From assembly GCA_050249235.1 (NCBI GenBank), contig JBFWQW010000055.1, positions 1 through 19,424 of the forward strand: DNA of 19,424 nucleotides. The letters run 5' to 3'. The position numbers and the translations under genes were made by a program. The notes beneath the pieces are model-generated. The model did not search any database and was not told the DNA's origin. It saw only the letters and a program-made list of their open reading frames with translations. This document shows, piece by piece, positions 6,927-13,149 of the stretch (the first letter of the stretch is position 1; each line of letters starts with the position of its first letter). This stretch comes from JAEKLB01 sp050249235 (GTDB lineage: Bacteria > Actinomycetota > Acidimicrobiia > Acidimicrobiales > CADCSY01).

Positions 6927-6986
6927 GATCCGGAGGTCGTGGATCCGGAGGTCGTGGGTCCGGAGGTCGTGGGCCTGGAGGTGGGT
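6927..6986. repeat. 15-bp tandem repeat, about four copies
   Basis: The unit GATCCGGAGGTCGTG occurs at 6927-6941 and 6942-6956. A one-base variant starting GGTCC is at 6957-6971, and a degenerate copy is at 6972-6986 directly before the stop codon of the stress-protein-like gene. The region lies between convergent 3' ends and is not part of a supported gene. Confidence 0.8.
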
Positions 6987-7406
6987 CTAGAGGTCAGCCG
7001 TCTGGGGGACGGCGACGACGTGGGTGACGGGGAGCCCGAAGGTCCGCATCCGCCGCACCACGTTGTTGGCCAGCCAGGCGCTCAGGCCGTGGGGGAGCGT
7101 CGACACCACGATCTCGTCGAAGGCCTCTCGGCGCAGCACGTCGCCCACGCCGTAGACGGGGTTGGCGTCGACGACCTCGCCGGTGACGTCGATCCCCTCG
7201 GCGGCGAGCCGACGGGTGATCTCGGTGAGCCGGGACGAGGCCTCCTCGTGGGCCGAGAGGTCGGTCCAGGGCCCGTGCGGGTGGCTGGCCGGCACCAGGA
7301 GGTGGAACGTCACGGTCGCCTCCCGGCGGCGGCGTTGGAGCTCGTCGAGCAGGGGCCGCTCGCACAGGGTGCGGTTGGCCACGACAAGGATGCGTCGGTC
7401 GGCCAT
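6987..7406 (-). CDS. Universal-stress-protein-like small alpha/beta protein
   Basis: This 139-residue protein begins MADRRILVVANRTLCERPL, a Rossmann-like first strand, and ends DEIVVSTLPHGLSAWLANNV and then GLPVTHVVAVP. This strand-helix pattern is typical of actinobacterial proteins annotated as universal stress or UspA-like. The ATP-binding GxxGxxxxxxxxxG(S/T) signature of nucleotide-binding Usp proteins is not seen, so ATP binding is doubtful. The ATG at 7406 has a good GGGGAGGAG Shine-Dalgarno 8 nt upstream; an open extension back to 7463 has no family character. A promoter with an inverted repeat lies about 50 bp upstream. The HAD gene precedes it on the same strand, but a 147-bp gap with a hairpin suggests separate transcripts. 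Confidence 0.6.
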   Translation of the reverse strand: MADRRILVVANRTLCERPLLDELQRRRREATVTFHLLVPASHPHGPWTDLSAHEEASSRLTEITRRLAAEGIDVTGEVVDANPVYGVGDVLRREAFDEIVVSTLPHGLSAWLANNVVRRMRTFGLPVTHVVAVPQTADL

Positions 7407-7453
7407 CGTTCGCTCCTCCCCGGCCCCGTCGGGGTGGTCCCCCCCGGGCCACC

Positions 7454-7472
7454 GGTCGTACACCCTACGACC
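7454..7472 (-). promoter_or_regulatory. -10 element inside a perfect inverted repeat
   Basis: GGTCGTA (7454-7460), a 5-nt spacer and TACGACC (7466-7472) form a perfect 7+7 inverted repeat. The minus-strand -10 hexamer TAGGGT (7467-7462) overlaps it and would start the mRNA of the stress-protein-like gene near 7455. The arrangement fits an operator for a dimeric repressor, but this is inferred only from symmetry and position. Confidence 0.4.
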
Positions 7473-7503
7473 AGCCCTCCCCGGGGTCGAGTGGCACGTG
7501 CGG

Positions 7504-7547
7504 CCCGTTCTCTGTCGACCTGAGCCGGAACGACCCCGGCCAGGTCG
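7504..7547. terminator. Imperfect hairpin with a 19-bp repeat shared with position 339
   Basis: Bases 7504-7522 (CCCGTTCTCTGTCGACCTG) are identical to 339-357. CGACCTG (7516-7522) pairs with CAGGTCG (7541-7547), and a looser partner GGGACGGG continues at 7557-7564, inside the end of the HAD gene. It lies just past the HAD stop (7554) on the minus strand and probably ends that transcript. Confidence 0.5.
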
Positions 7548-7553
7548 CGACGT

Positions 7554-8363
7554 TCAGGGACGGGTGGCGAGGAGGCGCTCGACGACCAGGGCCACGCCGT
7601 CGTCGTCGTTGCTGGCGGTGACCTCGTCGGCGACGGCGAGCACGTCGGGGTGGGCGTTGGCGACGGCGACCGCACGCCCGGCCCACACGAGCATGGGCAG
7701 GTCGTTCGGCATGTCGCCGAAGGCCACCACCTCGCCCGCGCCGATGCCCTGCTCCCGCGCCAGCTGCTCGAGGCCGTAGGCCTTGGTGACGCCCGCCGCC
7801 GACAGCTCGACGAGGCCGTCGGTGCCGCCGAAGGTGACCGTGACCAGCTCGGCGAGGTCGGCGATCACCTCGGTGGCGGCCCGGTGCAGGTCGTCGGGAT
7901 CCATGCCCTCGTGGCGGGCCAGGACCTTCACCACCGGCGCGGAGAGCAGCTCGTCGAGCTCGGCCACGATGGCGTCGGGCGGCGGCTCGAAGCGGGGCCG
8001 GTAGGCGGGCTCGTGGCCGAAGCCGCGGACGCCCATCTCGATGGCGAAGCTCACCTCGGGCAGGGCGCCGCGGAGCACCTCGGTGAGCTTGCGGGCCACC
8101 TCGACGTCCATCGGGTGCTCGCGGATCACCCGCTCGGTGTGGAGGTCGTAGACCAGGGCCCCGTTGGCGCAGATGGCGATGCCGCGGTGACCGGTGGCCT
8201 CCACGATCTCGCCCATCCAGCGGGGCGGCCGGCCTGTCACCAGGACGACCACGAGCCCGGCGTCCTCGGCGGCCCGCAGCGCGTCCCTCGTGCGGTCGGA
8301 GACGGTGCCGTCGGCGCGGACGATCGTGCCGTCGAGGTCGGTCGCGATCAGCCGGACGGTCAC
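7554..8363 (-). CDS. Cof-type HAD-IIB phosphatase
   Basis: This 269-residue protein carries all HAD signatures: motif I ATDLDGT (residues 7-13, nucleophile Asp9 and acid/base Asp11), motif II around VVLVTGRPPRWM, a Lys (VTKAYGLEQL) and motif IV VVAFGDMPNDLPML (Asp217 and Asp221). The large cap between motifs II and III is of the C2 type, which places it in the Cof/YbjI-like group of soluble sugar-phosphate or cofactor phosphatases. The substrate cannot be read from sequence. The GTG at 8363 lies 6 nt after the -10 TAGGGT, so the mRNA should start at the first base of the start codon. It is divergent from recG, with only 23 bp between the two start codons. Confidence 0.9.
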   Translation of the reverse strand: MTVRLIATDLDGTIVRADGTVSDRTRDALRAAEDAGLVVVLVTGRPPRWMGEIVEATGHRGIAICANGALVYDLHTERVIREHPMDVEVARKLTEVLRGALPEVSFAIEMGVRGFGHEPAYRPRFEPPPDAIVAELDELLSAPVVKVLARHEGMDPDDLHRAATEVIADLAELVTVTFGGTDGLVELSAAGVTKAYGLEQLAREQGIGAGEVVAFGDMPNDLPMLVWAGRAVAVANAHPDVLAVADEVTASNDDDGVALVVERLLATRP

Positions 8364-8369
8364 CTCCCC

Positions 8370-8379
8370 ACCCTACGGT
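8370..8379. promoter_or_regulatory. Shared-TA bidirectional -10 element (HAD gene / recG)
   Basis: ACCCTACGGT reads TAGGGT on the minus strand (8375-8370), 6 nt before the HAD GTG, and TACGGT on the plus strand (8374-8379), 7 nt before the recG GTG at 8387. The hexamers overlap at the TA, so polymerase cannot occupy both at once. Both genes are predicted to be leaderless. Confidence 0.6.
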
Positions 8380-8386
8380 GGCACCC

Positions 8387-10504
8387 GTGGCGCGGCAGCT
8401 GAGCGAACTGGCCGGCGTCCCGGTCACGCGCCTCGCCGGCGTGGGGGAGCAGAAGGCGAAGGGGCTGGCCGAGCTCGGGATCGAGACGGTCCTCGACCTG
8501 CTCATGCACTACCCCCGCCGCTACCTCGACCGCACGAACGAGGCCCTGATCAAGGACCTCGTCGTGGGTGAGGAGGCCATGGTGCTCGGCACGGTGAAGC
8601 GGGTCACCGCCCGCCGCACCCGCCAGAAGCGGGCCATCGTCACGGTCGACCTCGCCGACGGGTCGGGCTACCTCGCTTGCACCTTCTTCAACCAGCCCTG
8701 GCGGGAGCGCCAGCTCAAGGCCGGCACCCAGGCCGTGGTCTTCGGCAAGGTCGACCTCTACGGCGGGCGCAAGCAGATGACCAACCCGGTGGTCGACCTG
8801 GTCGGCGACCGGACGGGTCGGATCGTCCCGATCTACCCCCAGTCGGAGAAGGCCGCCCTCACCACGTGGGAGATCGGCCAGTGGGTCGAGGAGTCGCTGC
8901 GCCGGGCCGGCGAGGTCGACGACCCGGTGCCGGGCTGGGTGCTCGACCGGTTCGACCTGGTCGACCGGGCCGCAGCCCTCCGCGGCATCCACGTGCCCGA
9001 GTCGGCCGACGAGCACCGGGCGGCCCGCACCCGGCTGGTGTTCGACGAGCTCCTCCGCATCCAGCTCGTCCTGGTCCGGCGCAAGCGCGAGCTCGAGCGC
9101 AGCTCGGTCGGCATCGCCCACCGCCTCGACGGCGACCTGGTGCGGCGCTTCCACGAGCGCCTCCCGTTCCCGCTGACGGGGGCGCAGCGCCGGGCCATCG
9201 ACGAGATCTCGGCCGACATGGCCGCCCCGGTGCCCATGCACCGCCTCCTCCAGGGCGACGTCGGCTCGGGCAAGACCCTGGTGGCGGTGAGCGCGCTGCT
9301 CCTCGCCGTGCAGGGCGGCCACCAGGGCGCGCTGATGGCCCCCACCGAGGTCCTGGCCGAGCAGCACCACCTCGCGGTCCGGACCATGCTCGAGGGGCTG
9401 GCCCTGGCCGACGACGACAGCCTGTTCGGCGACCGGCCGGTGCGCGTCGAGCTGCTCACCAACCGCACGACGGCGGCCGAGCGGACCCGCCTCGCCGCCG
9501 CCCTGTCGGCCGGCGAGGTCGACATCCTGATCGGCACCCACGCGCTGATCGAGGACAAGGTCGCCTTCCGCTCGCTCGGGGCCGCCGTCATCGACGAGCA
9601 GCACCGCTTCGGGGTCGAGCAGCGGGCCGCGCTGCGCGACAAGGGCGGCCCGGTGCCCGACGTGCTCGTGATGACGGCGACCCCGATCCCCCGCACCGCG
9701 GCCATGACCGTCTACGGCGATCTCGACGTCAGCGTCCTCGACGAGCTGCCTCCGGGCCGGACCCCGGTCACCACCGTCTGGGCCCGGGGCCCCCTCGAGG
9801 AGCTCGGCGCCTGGGCCCGGGTGCGGGAGGAGGTCGCCGCCGGCCACCAGGCCTACGTCGTGGCCCCGCTCATCGAGGAGTCGGAGAAGCTCGAGGTCCG
9901 CTCGGCCCAGGAGGTCTTCGACGAGCTCCGGGCCGGCGAGCTGGCCGGCCTCCGCCTGGCCCTGCTCCACGGCCGGGTGGCGGCCAGGGACAAGGAGCTC
10001 GTCATGGCGGCCTTCCGGGCCGGCGAGCTCGACGTCCTGGTGGCCACCACGGTCATCGAGGTCGGTGTCGACGTGCCGAACGCGTCGGTGATGGTGATCG
10101 TCGACGCCGACCGCTTCGGCATCGCCCAGCTCCACCAGCTCCGGGGCCGGGTGGGCCGGGGCGCGGCCGTCTCGTGGTGCTACCTGCTCGGCGCCGGGGC
10201 CACCCCCGAGGCGGAGGAGCGGCTGGCCGCCGTCGAGCGCACCACCGACGGCTTCGAGCTGGCCGAGGTCGACCTCGACCTGCGGGGCGAGGGCACGATC
10301 ATGGGTGCCCGCCAGAAGGGCCGCAACGACCTGCGGCTGGCCTCGCTGCGCCGCGACAAGGGGTGGGTGGCCCCCGCCAGGGAGGTCGCCTTCCGGCTCG
10401 TCGACGACGGTGTGCCCGACGAGCTGGCCCGGGAGCTGGCGGTGCTGCTGCCCGAGGGCGACGACGAGGCCACTGTGGGCGCCGAGTACCTCTTCAAGTC
10501 GTAG
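8387..10504 (+). CDS. recG: ATP-dependent DNA helicase RecG
   Basis: RecG is a double-strand DNA translocase that reverses stalled replication forks and branch-migrates recombination intermediates. The 705-residue length is typical. An N-terminal wedge/OB domain has GVGEQKAKGLAELGI, LMHYPRRYLDRT and FFNQPWRERQLKAGT. Helicase domain 1 has Walker A GDVGSGKT (290-297), APTEVLAEQH, the DEQH box (403-406) and MTATPIPRTAAM. Domain 2 has TTVIEVGVDVPNA and QLRGRVGRG (from about 584). The start was set at GTG 8387 because it lies 7 nt after the -10 TACGGT; an in-frame GTG at 8378 overlaps that hexamer and would add three residues. There is no Shine-Dalgarno for either. The stop is 6 bp from the stop of the convergent SRPBCC gene. 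Confidence 0.97.
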   Translation: MARQLSELAGVPVTRLAGVGEQKAKGLAELGIETVLDLLMHYPRRYLDRTNEALIKDLVVGEEAMVLGTVKRVTARRTRQKRAIVTVDLADGSGYLACTFFNQPWRERQLKAGTQAVVFGKVDLYGGRKQMTNPVVDLVGDRTGRIVPIYPQSEKAALTTWEIGQWVEESLRRAGEVDDPVPGWVLDRFDLVDRAAALRGIHVPESADEHRAARTRLVFDELLRIQLVLVRRKRELERSSVGIAHRLDGDLVRRFHERLPFPLTGAQRRAIDEISADMAAPVPMHRLLQGDVGSGKTLVAVSALLLAVQGGHQGALMAPTEVLAEQHHLAVRTMLEGLALADDDSLFGDRPVRVELLTNRTTAAERTRLAAALSAGEVDILIGTHALIEDKVAFRSLGAAVIDEQHRFGVEQRAALRDKGGPVPDVLVMTATPIPRTAAMTVYGDLDVSVLDELPPGRTPVTTVWARGPLEELGAWARVREEVAAGHQAYVVAPLIEESEKLEVRSAQEVFDELRAGELAGLRLALLHGRVAARDKELVMAAFRAGELDVLVATTVIEVGVDVPNASVMVIVDADRFGIAQLHQLRGRVGRGAAVSWCYLLGAGATPEAEERLAAVERTTDGFELAEVDLDLRGEGTIMGARQKGRNDLRLASLRRDKGWVAPAREVAFRLVDDGVPDELARELAVLLPEGDDEATVGAEYLFKS

Positions 10505-10510
10505 CCATCG

Positions 10511-11029
10511 TCACGTCGTCCCGGCCGGGTCGGTGGTCGGGGTGGCGGCCGCGGTGGCGTCGCCGTCCTCGCCGCCCCGCCCGGGCGTGCCCCGGTCGCG
10601 CTGCTCGCACCAGGCCTTCAGGCGGTGGAGCGACAGCCGGTTGCGGGCCAGGAGCGCGGCGTCGACGAGCGGCCGGGCCAGGCGGTGCGCCGGGCCGCGG
10701 GTCACCTGCTCGGCCAGGGTGAGATCGGTCGACCGGCCGACGCCGGCGAGGGTGATCTCGACCCGGGCCACGCCGACCACGGGGCGGACGCGGACCTCGA
10801 GCACGAGGCGCCGAGGCGGTTCCAGCTCGACGACGCTCGTGCTGTCCCGCTGCTCGAACGGCCCCCACCCGACGGCGTGGTGGAACGTCGAGCCCGGAGC
10901 CGGCCAGGTCGGCTCGACCCCCCGGATGCGTTTCGTGCCGACCACCCAGAGGGGGTAGGAGGGCACGTCCAGCAGGACGCCCCAGACCAGGTCGCGGGGG
11001 GCCTCGATGCGAACGGTGGTGACGGACAT
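10511..11029 (-). CDS. SRPBCC-fold (polyketide cyclase/START-like) protein
   Basis: This 172-residue protein starts MSVTTVRIEAPRDLVWGVLL and continues DVPSYPLWV, the helix-grip opening of the polyketide cyclase/dehydrase family, followed by GSTFHHAVGWGPFEQRD, EPPRRLVLEVRVRPVVGVA and a long C-terminal helix (LARPLVDAALLARNRLSLHRL). Such proteins hold a hydrophobic ligand in a deep pocket; the ligand is unknown. The last 25 residues are a low-complexity acidic, Thr/Ala-rich tail. The ATG at 11029 is the natural start of the fold; an open frame upstream is Pro/Arg-rich and rejected. It is convergent with recG with a 6-bp gap, so the two 3' ends must share termination signals or read into each other. 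Confidence 0.75.
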   Translation of the reverse strand: MSVTTVRIEAPRDLVWGVLLDVPSYPLWVVGTKRIRGVEPTWPAPGSTFHHAVGWGPFEQRDSTSVVELEPPRRLVLEVRVRPVVGVARVEITLAGVGRSTDLTLAEQVTRGPAHRLARPLVDAALLARNRLSLHRLKAWCEQRDRGTPGRGGEDGDATAAATPTTDPAGTT

Positions 11030-11400
11030 CGGGCCCACCCTTCCTCGGGGCCCCGGCGTCGAACCGGGCCCGGATGGGTCACGGGTCCCGGGACCTTGCG
11101 CCGGGACGGGGGCAGGCGCATGGTGGGGAGGACGTCCGACGCAAGCGGGGCGCCCCCGTCCCCGGGCCCGACCCGGTGCCCGGGGACGGGGGCTGGTGGC
11201 CCCGCCGCCGGCGGTGACGGCACCCGCCCCGGAGGGCAGTGTCTCTGGAGGAGCGACCGCAGGTCGGTCGGCAGCGTGACGTCCATCGCCACCGGCGACC
11301 CCGACGGCCACGAGGTCGAGCCGGGATGGCCCCACACCGGGAGGCGTCGACGACGGCCTGCATGCTGGTCGACGGTTCGGCGCCCGGGGGCCGGGCGCGC
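11030..11400. other. 371-bp intergenic stretch, no convincing gene
   Basis: It lies between the start of the SRPBCC gene and the stop of the membrane-anchored protein gene, both on the minus strand. Open frames crossing it (for example one beginning MDVTLPTDLRSLLQ at about 11283, minus) turn Pro/Arg-rich and overlap the SRPBCC gene in another frame. It contains the 16-bp perfect hairpin at 11152-11193 and a 12-bp palindrome GGTCCCGGGACC at 11084-11095. Confidence 0.6.
11152..11193. repeat. 16-bp perfect inverted repeat (strong hairpin)
   Basis: GCCCCCGTCCCCGGGC (11152-11167) and GCCCGGGGACGGGGGC (11178-11193) are exact reverse complements with a 10-nt loop. It lies about 210 bp past the stop of the membrane-anchored protein gene and about 120 bp before the SRPBCC start. 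It could be a terminator or an mRNA 3'-end stabiliser; there is no T-tract. Confidence 0.8.
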
Positions 11401-11814
11401 TCAGGCGAGGATGCCCACCTGCTCGGCTTCGAGTCGGGTGGCCAACCGAACAGCCGTCTCGGCGTAGCCCTCGGCCGTGATGCCGGCCCGGGCCTCGAGC
11501 ACGATCCGGCCGCCGGGCTCGAGGTGCCCGGCCTCGTCGCTGGCCGCCGGGCGGCACACGACGTACGCATCCAGGCGGCGGGCGATCGCGAGCACCTCGG
11601 GCGTGATCCCCCGGATGCACACCGACACCGGCGGGGCGACGGCGTCCGGCACCGCCTCGTGCCGGGCGGCCGGGGCCGGGGCCGGGGGTGGTGCGGGCGG
11701 GGACGGGACGGCACGGAGGTGGTGGCCGACCACGAGGCCGGCCACCACCAGCGCCGCCAGCCCGGCCAGCAGCACCGTCGGGACGTTCGTCCTCGACCGC
11801 GGGGTGCCGCCCAT
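11401..11814 (-). CDS. Unknown membrane-anchored extracytoplasmic protein
   Basis: I do not recognise this 137-residue protein. It has a basic N-terminus (MGGTPRSRTN), one hydrophobic helix at about 12-31 (PTVLLAGLAALVVAGLVVG), a Pro/Ala-rich linker (about 36-50) and a folded C-terminal part containing VCIRGITPEVLAIARRLDAY and GRIVLEARAGITAEGYAETA. This layout suggests a signal-anchored protein with a small outside domain that has two cysteines. The ATG at 11814 places the charged residues directly before the helix. No Shine-Dalgarno or good -10 box is clear, so the start is less certain. The codon bias is like that of the neighbours. The gene stands alone; the adjacent DUF6174-like lipoprotein is divergent. 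Confidence 0.55.
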   Translation of the reverse strand: MGGTPRSRTNVPTVLLAGLAALVVAGLVVGHHLRAVPSPPAPPPAPAPAARHEAVPDAVAPPVSVCIRGITPEVLAIARRLDAYVVCRPAASDEAGHLEPGGRIVLEARAGITAEGYAETAVRLATRLEAEQVGILA

Positions 11815-12070
11815 CGGACACCGTGTTCGCCCCCGAAGGCCACCGGACCTGCGTCGTCCGCTGGCGGGACCAGGGAATGGCCTGATCAACCCCGTGCGGT
11901 GCGCCGCCCGCCCGGCCGCCTCAGGCCGGTGATCGGCGGACGCTCCCGGTGCGCCGGCGTGCGGCCGAGGCCGGGTGGAGAGCGGGTTCAAGCCCGGGCC
12001 GCGCTCGCACCCGAGCCGTTGGCCTGTCGCGCTGGATGGGTTGCCGCTGACAACGGCGGCGGATGCAACG

Positions 12071-12523
12071 ATGGAAGACGTGCAGGTGCACCTCCGCAGC
12101 GTTGCCGGGTTCTTGCTCCTGGCGATCGCGATCGTCGCCTGCGGCAACAAGGCCAGCCTCGCCGAGACCGAGACGCTCGATCGCTACCGTGCGCTCTGGC
12201 AGGAGAAGGGGCCGTCGGACTATGAGTTCACGTACGTCTTCGGGGGCGGGTGCGAGGCCGAGCGCACGCGGGTGAAGGTCGTCGACCACGAACCGGTGTC
12301 GGTCACCGTGATCGAGAGAGGCTGCGACCCTGTGGCACTCGAAGACGCCCCCACCATCGACGACGTCTTCGACAGGTTGAGCGACTTCTTCGGAAGCGCC
12401 GACGACGTCCGGGTCACCTACGACCCCGACTACGGGTTCCCCGCCAGCATGATCGTGGACCGCGACAAGAGGACCGCCGACGAGGAGTACTTCATCGCGA
12501 CCGAGGACTTCGATCCGGGCTGA
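12071..12523 (+). CDS. DUF6174-like lipoprotein
   Basis: This 150-residue protein begins with a lipoprotein signal: LRSVAGFLLLAIAIVACG, with a lipobox ending in VAC and Cys24 as the lipid-modified residue. The mature part has DYEFTYVFGGGCEAERTRV, an IDDVFDRL helix, and then VRVTYDPDYGFPASMIVDRD with ADEEYF. The YDPxYGxPxxI-D-ADEE pattern is the hallmark of DUF6174, a family of unknown function of secreted proteins. Codon use is looser than in neighbouring genes (GAA, AGA, CCT, GGA and TTG occur), consistent with acquisition or low expression. The ATG at 12071 is the best start for the signal peptide; the GTG at 12080 is possible. No clear ribosome-binding site is seen. Confidence 0.78.
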   Translation: MEDVQVHLRSVAGFLLLAIAIVACGNKASLAETETLDRYRALWQEKGPSDYEFTYVFGGGCEAERTRVKVVDHEPVSVTVIERGCDPVALEDAPTIDDVFDRLSDFFGSADDVRVTYDPDYGFPASMIVDRDKRTADEEYFIATEDFDPG

Positions 12524-12834
12524 GGGTCCGTCTGACCTGACCAGCGCCCATTCAGCGGGAGACCGGCTCCCCACCGAGTTCAGGCTCGACTGGAGGGCCC
12601 AGGAATGGACGATCTGTCCGGGCGAGGGTTGCCCGAGCATGATCGTGCCAGCGGTGTGTGAGGTTGTCCGGTCGGGGTCGCCCCGCCGTGCTCCCTCGGT
12701 TGGCGTCGCTCAGGACGACGTCGAACTGGGGCGCCCTCGGGACCACGTCGGCCAGCCGCTCACCCCAGGGCGGGGAGCGGGCGGCGAGCCGCCGCCGCCG
12801 GGCCGTACCGGGCCGACTGTGGGACGCTGCGGCC
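12524..12834. other. 311-bp intergenic stretch, lower GC, no recognised gene
   Basis: This stretch separates the DUF6174-like lipoprotein gene from the DUF5522 gene. Its composition is less GC-rich and shows no codon periodicity. A 64-codon minus-strand frame (12552-12746) has no family character and no start signal. Nothing like a transposase or a terminal inverted repeat was recognised. The last bases hold the -10 of the next gene (GACGCT, 12823-12828). Confidence 0.5.
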
Positions 12835-13050
12835 GTGACCCCGCGGCGTGGGCTCGACGAGCCCCACCCCGATCGCCTCCGGCCCGACCATCCCGACCGG
12901 GCTGCGATCCTCGCCGCCCACCGGGCGGCGATCGACGCCGGCGAGCCGGGCTACGTCGACCCCGCCACCGGGCTGTTCGTCTTCACCGCCGCCGAGCTCG
13001 GCTCCCGACCCTGCTGCGAGCGGGGCTGTCGCCACTGCCCCTACGTCTGA
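12835..13050 (+). CDS. DUF5522 Cys-rich mini-protein
   Basis: The 71-residue protein ends EPGYVDPATGLFVFTAAEL and then CCERGCRHCPYV. The string YxxPxTGLxVFTAxxL...CCxxGCRHCPY is the DUF5522 signature; the function is unknown. Four cysteines (60, 61, 65 and 68) plus a His within nine residues suggest a metal site. The GTG at 12835 lies 6 nt after a -10-like GACGCT (12823-12828), so the gene is probably leaderless; an upstream open frame back to 12658 is Arg/Pro-rich and rejected. It is convergent with the acyl-CoA dehydrogenase operon. Confidence 0.88.
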   Translation: MTPRRGLDEPHPDRLRPDHPDRAAILAAHRAAIDAGEPGYVDPATGLFVFTAAELGSRPCCERGCRHCPYV

Positions 13051-13090
13051 CGGGGCGGCCCCGTCCTCCCCGTCCCCGCCCTGTCATCCC

Positions 13091-13125
13091 CGTCGCCCGT
13101 CGCCCGTCGCCCGTCGCCCGTCGTC
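13091..13125. repeat. 7-bp tandem repeat, five copies
   Basis: CGTCGCC is repeated four times exactly (13091-13118), followed by a one-base variant CGTCGTC (13119-13125). It lies between the convergent stops of the DUF5522 gene and the acyl-CoA dehydrogenase operon. Confidence 0.85.
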
Positions 13126-13149
13126 CGTCCCGTCTCCGGCGACGTGCAG

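Noticed and set aside
6927..6986. 15-bp repeats considered as a CRISPR array
   Set aside because: The copies are directly adjacent with no spacers, are too short, and there are no cas genes.
10702..11283. Minus-strand frame beginning MDVTLPTDLRSLLQ upstream of the SRPBCC gene
   Set aside because: It becomes Pro/Arg-rich within 20 residues and overlaps the well-supported SRPBCC gene in a different frame.
11982..11997. tRNA T-arm-like sequence GCGGGTTCAAGCCCGG
   Set aside because: The loop is 6 nt instead of 7 when the stem is paired, and no anticodon or acceptor stem can be built around it on either strand.
12552..12746. 64-codon minus-strand frame beginning MVPRAPQFDVVLSDANRG
   Set aside because: No family recognised, no Shine-Dalgarno or -10, and weak codon bias. 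Treated as non-coding.
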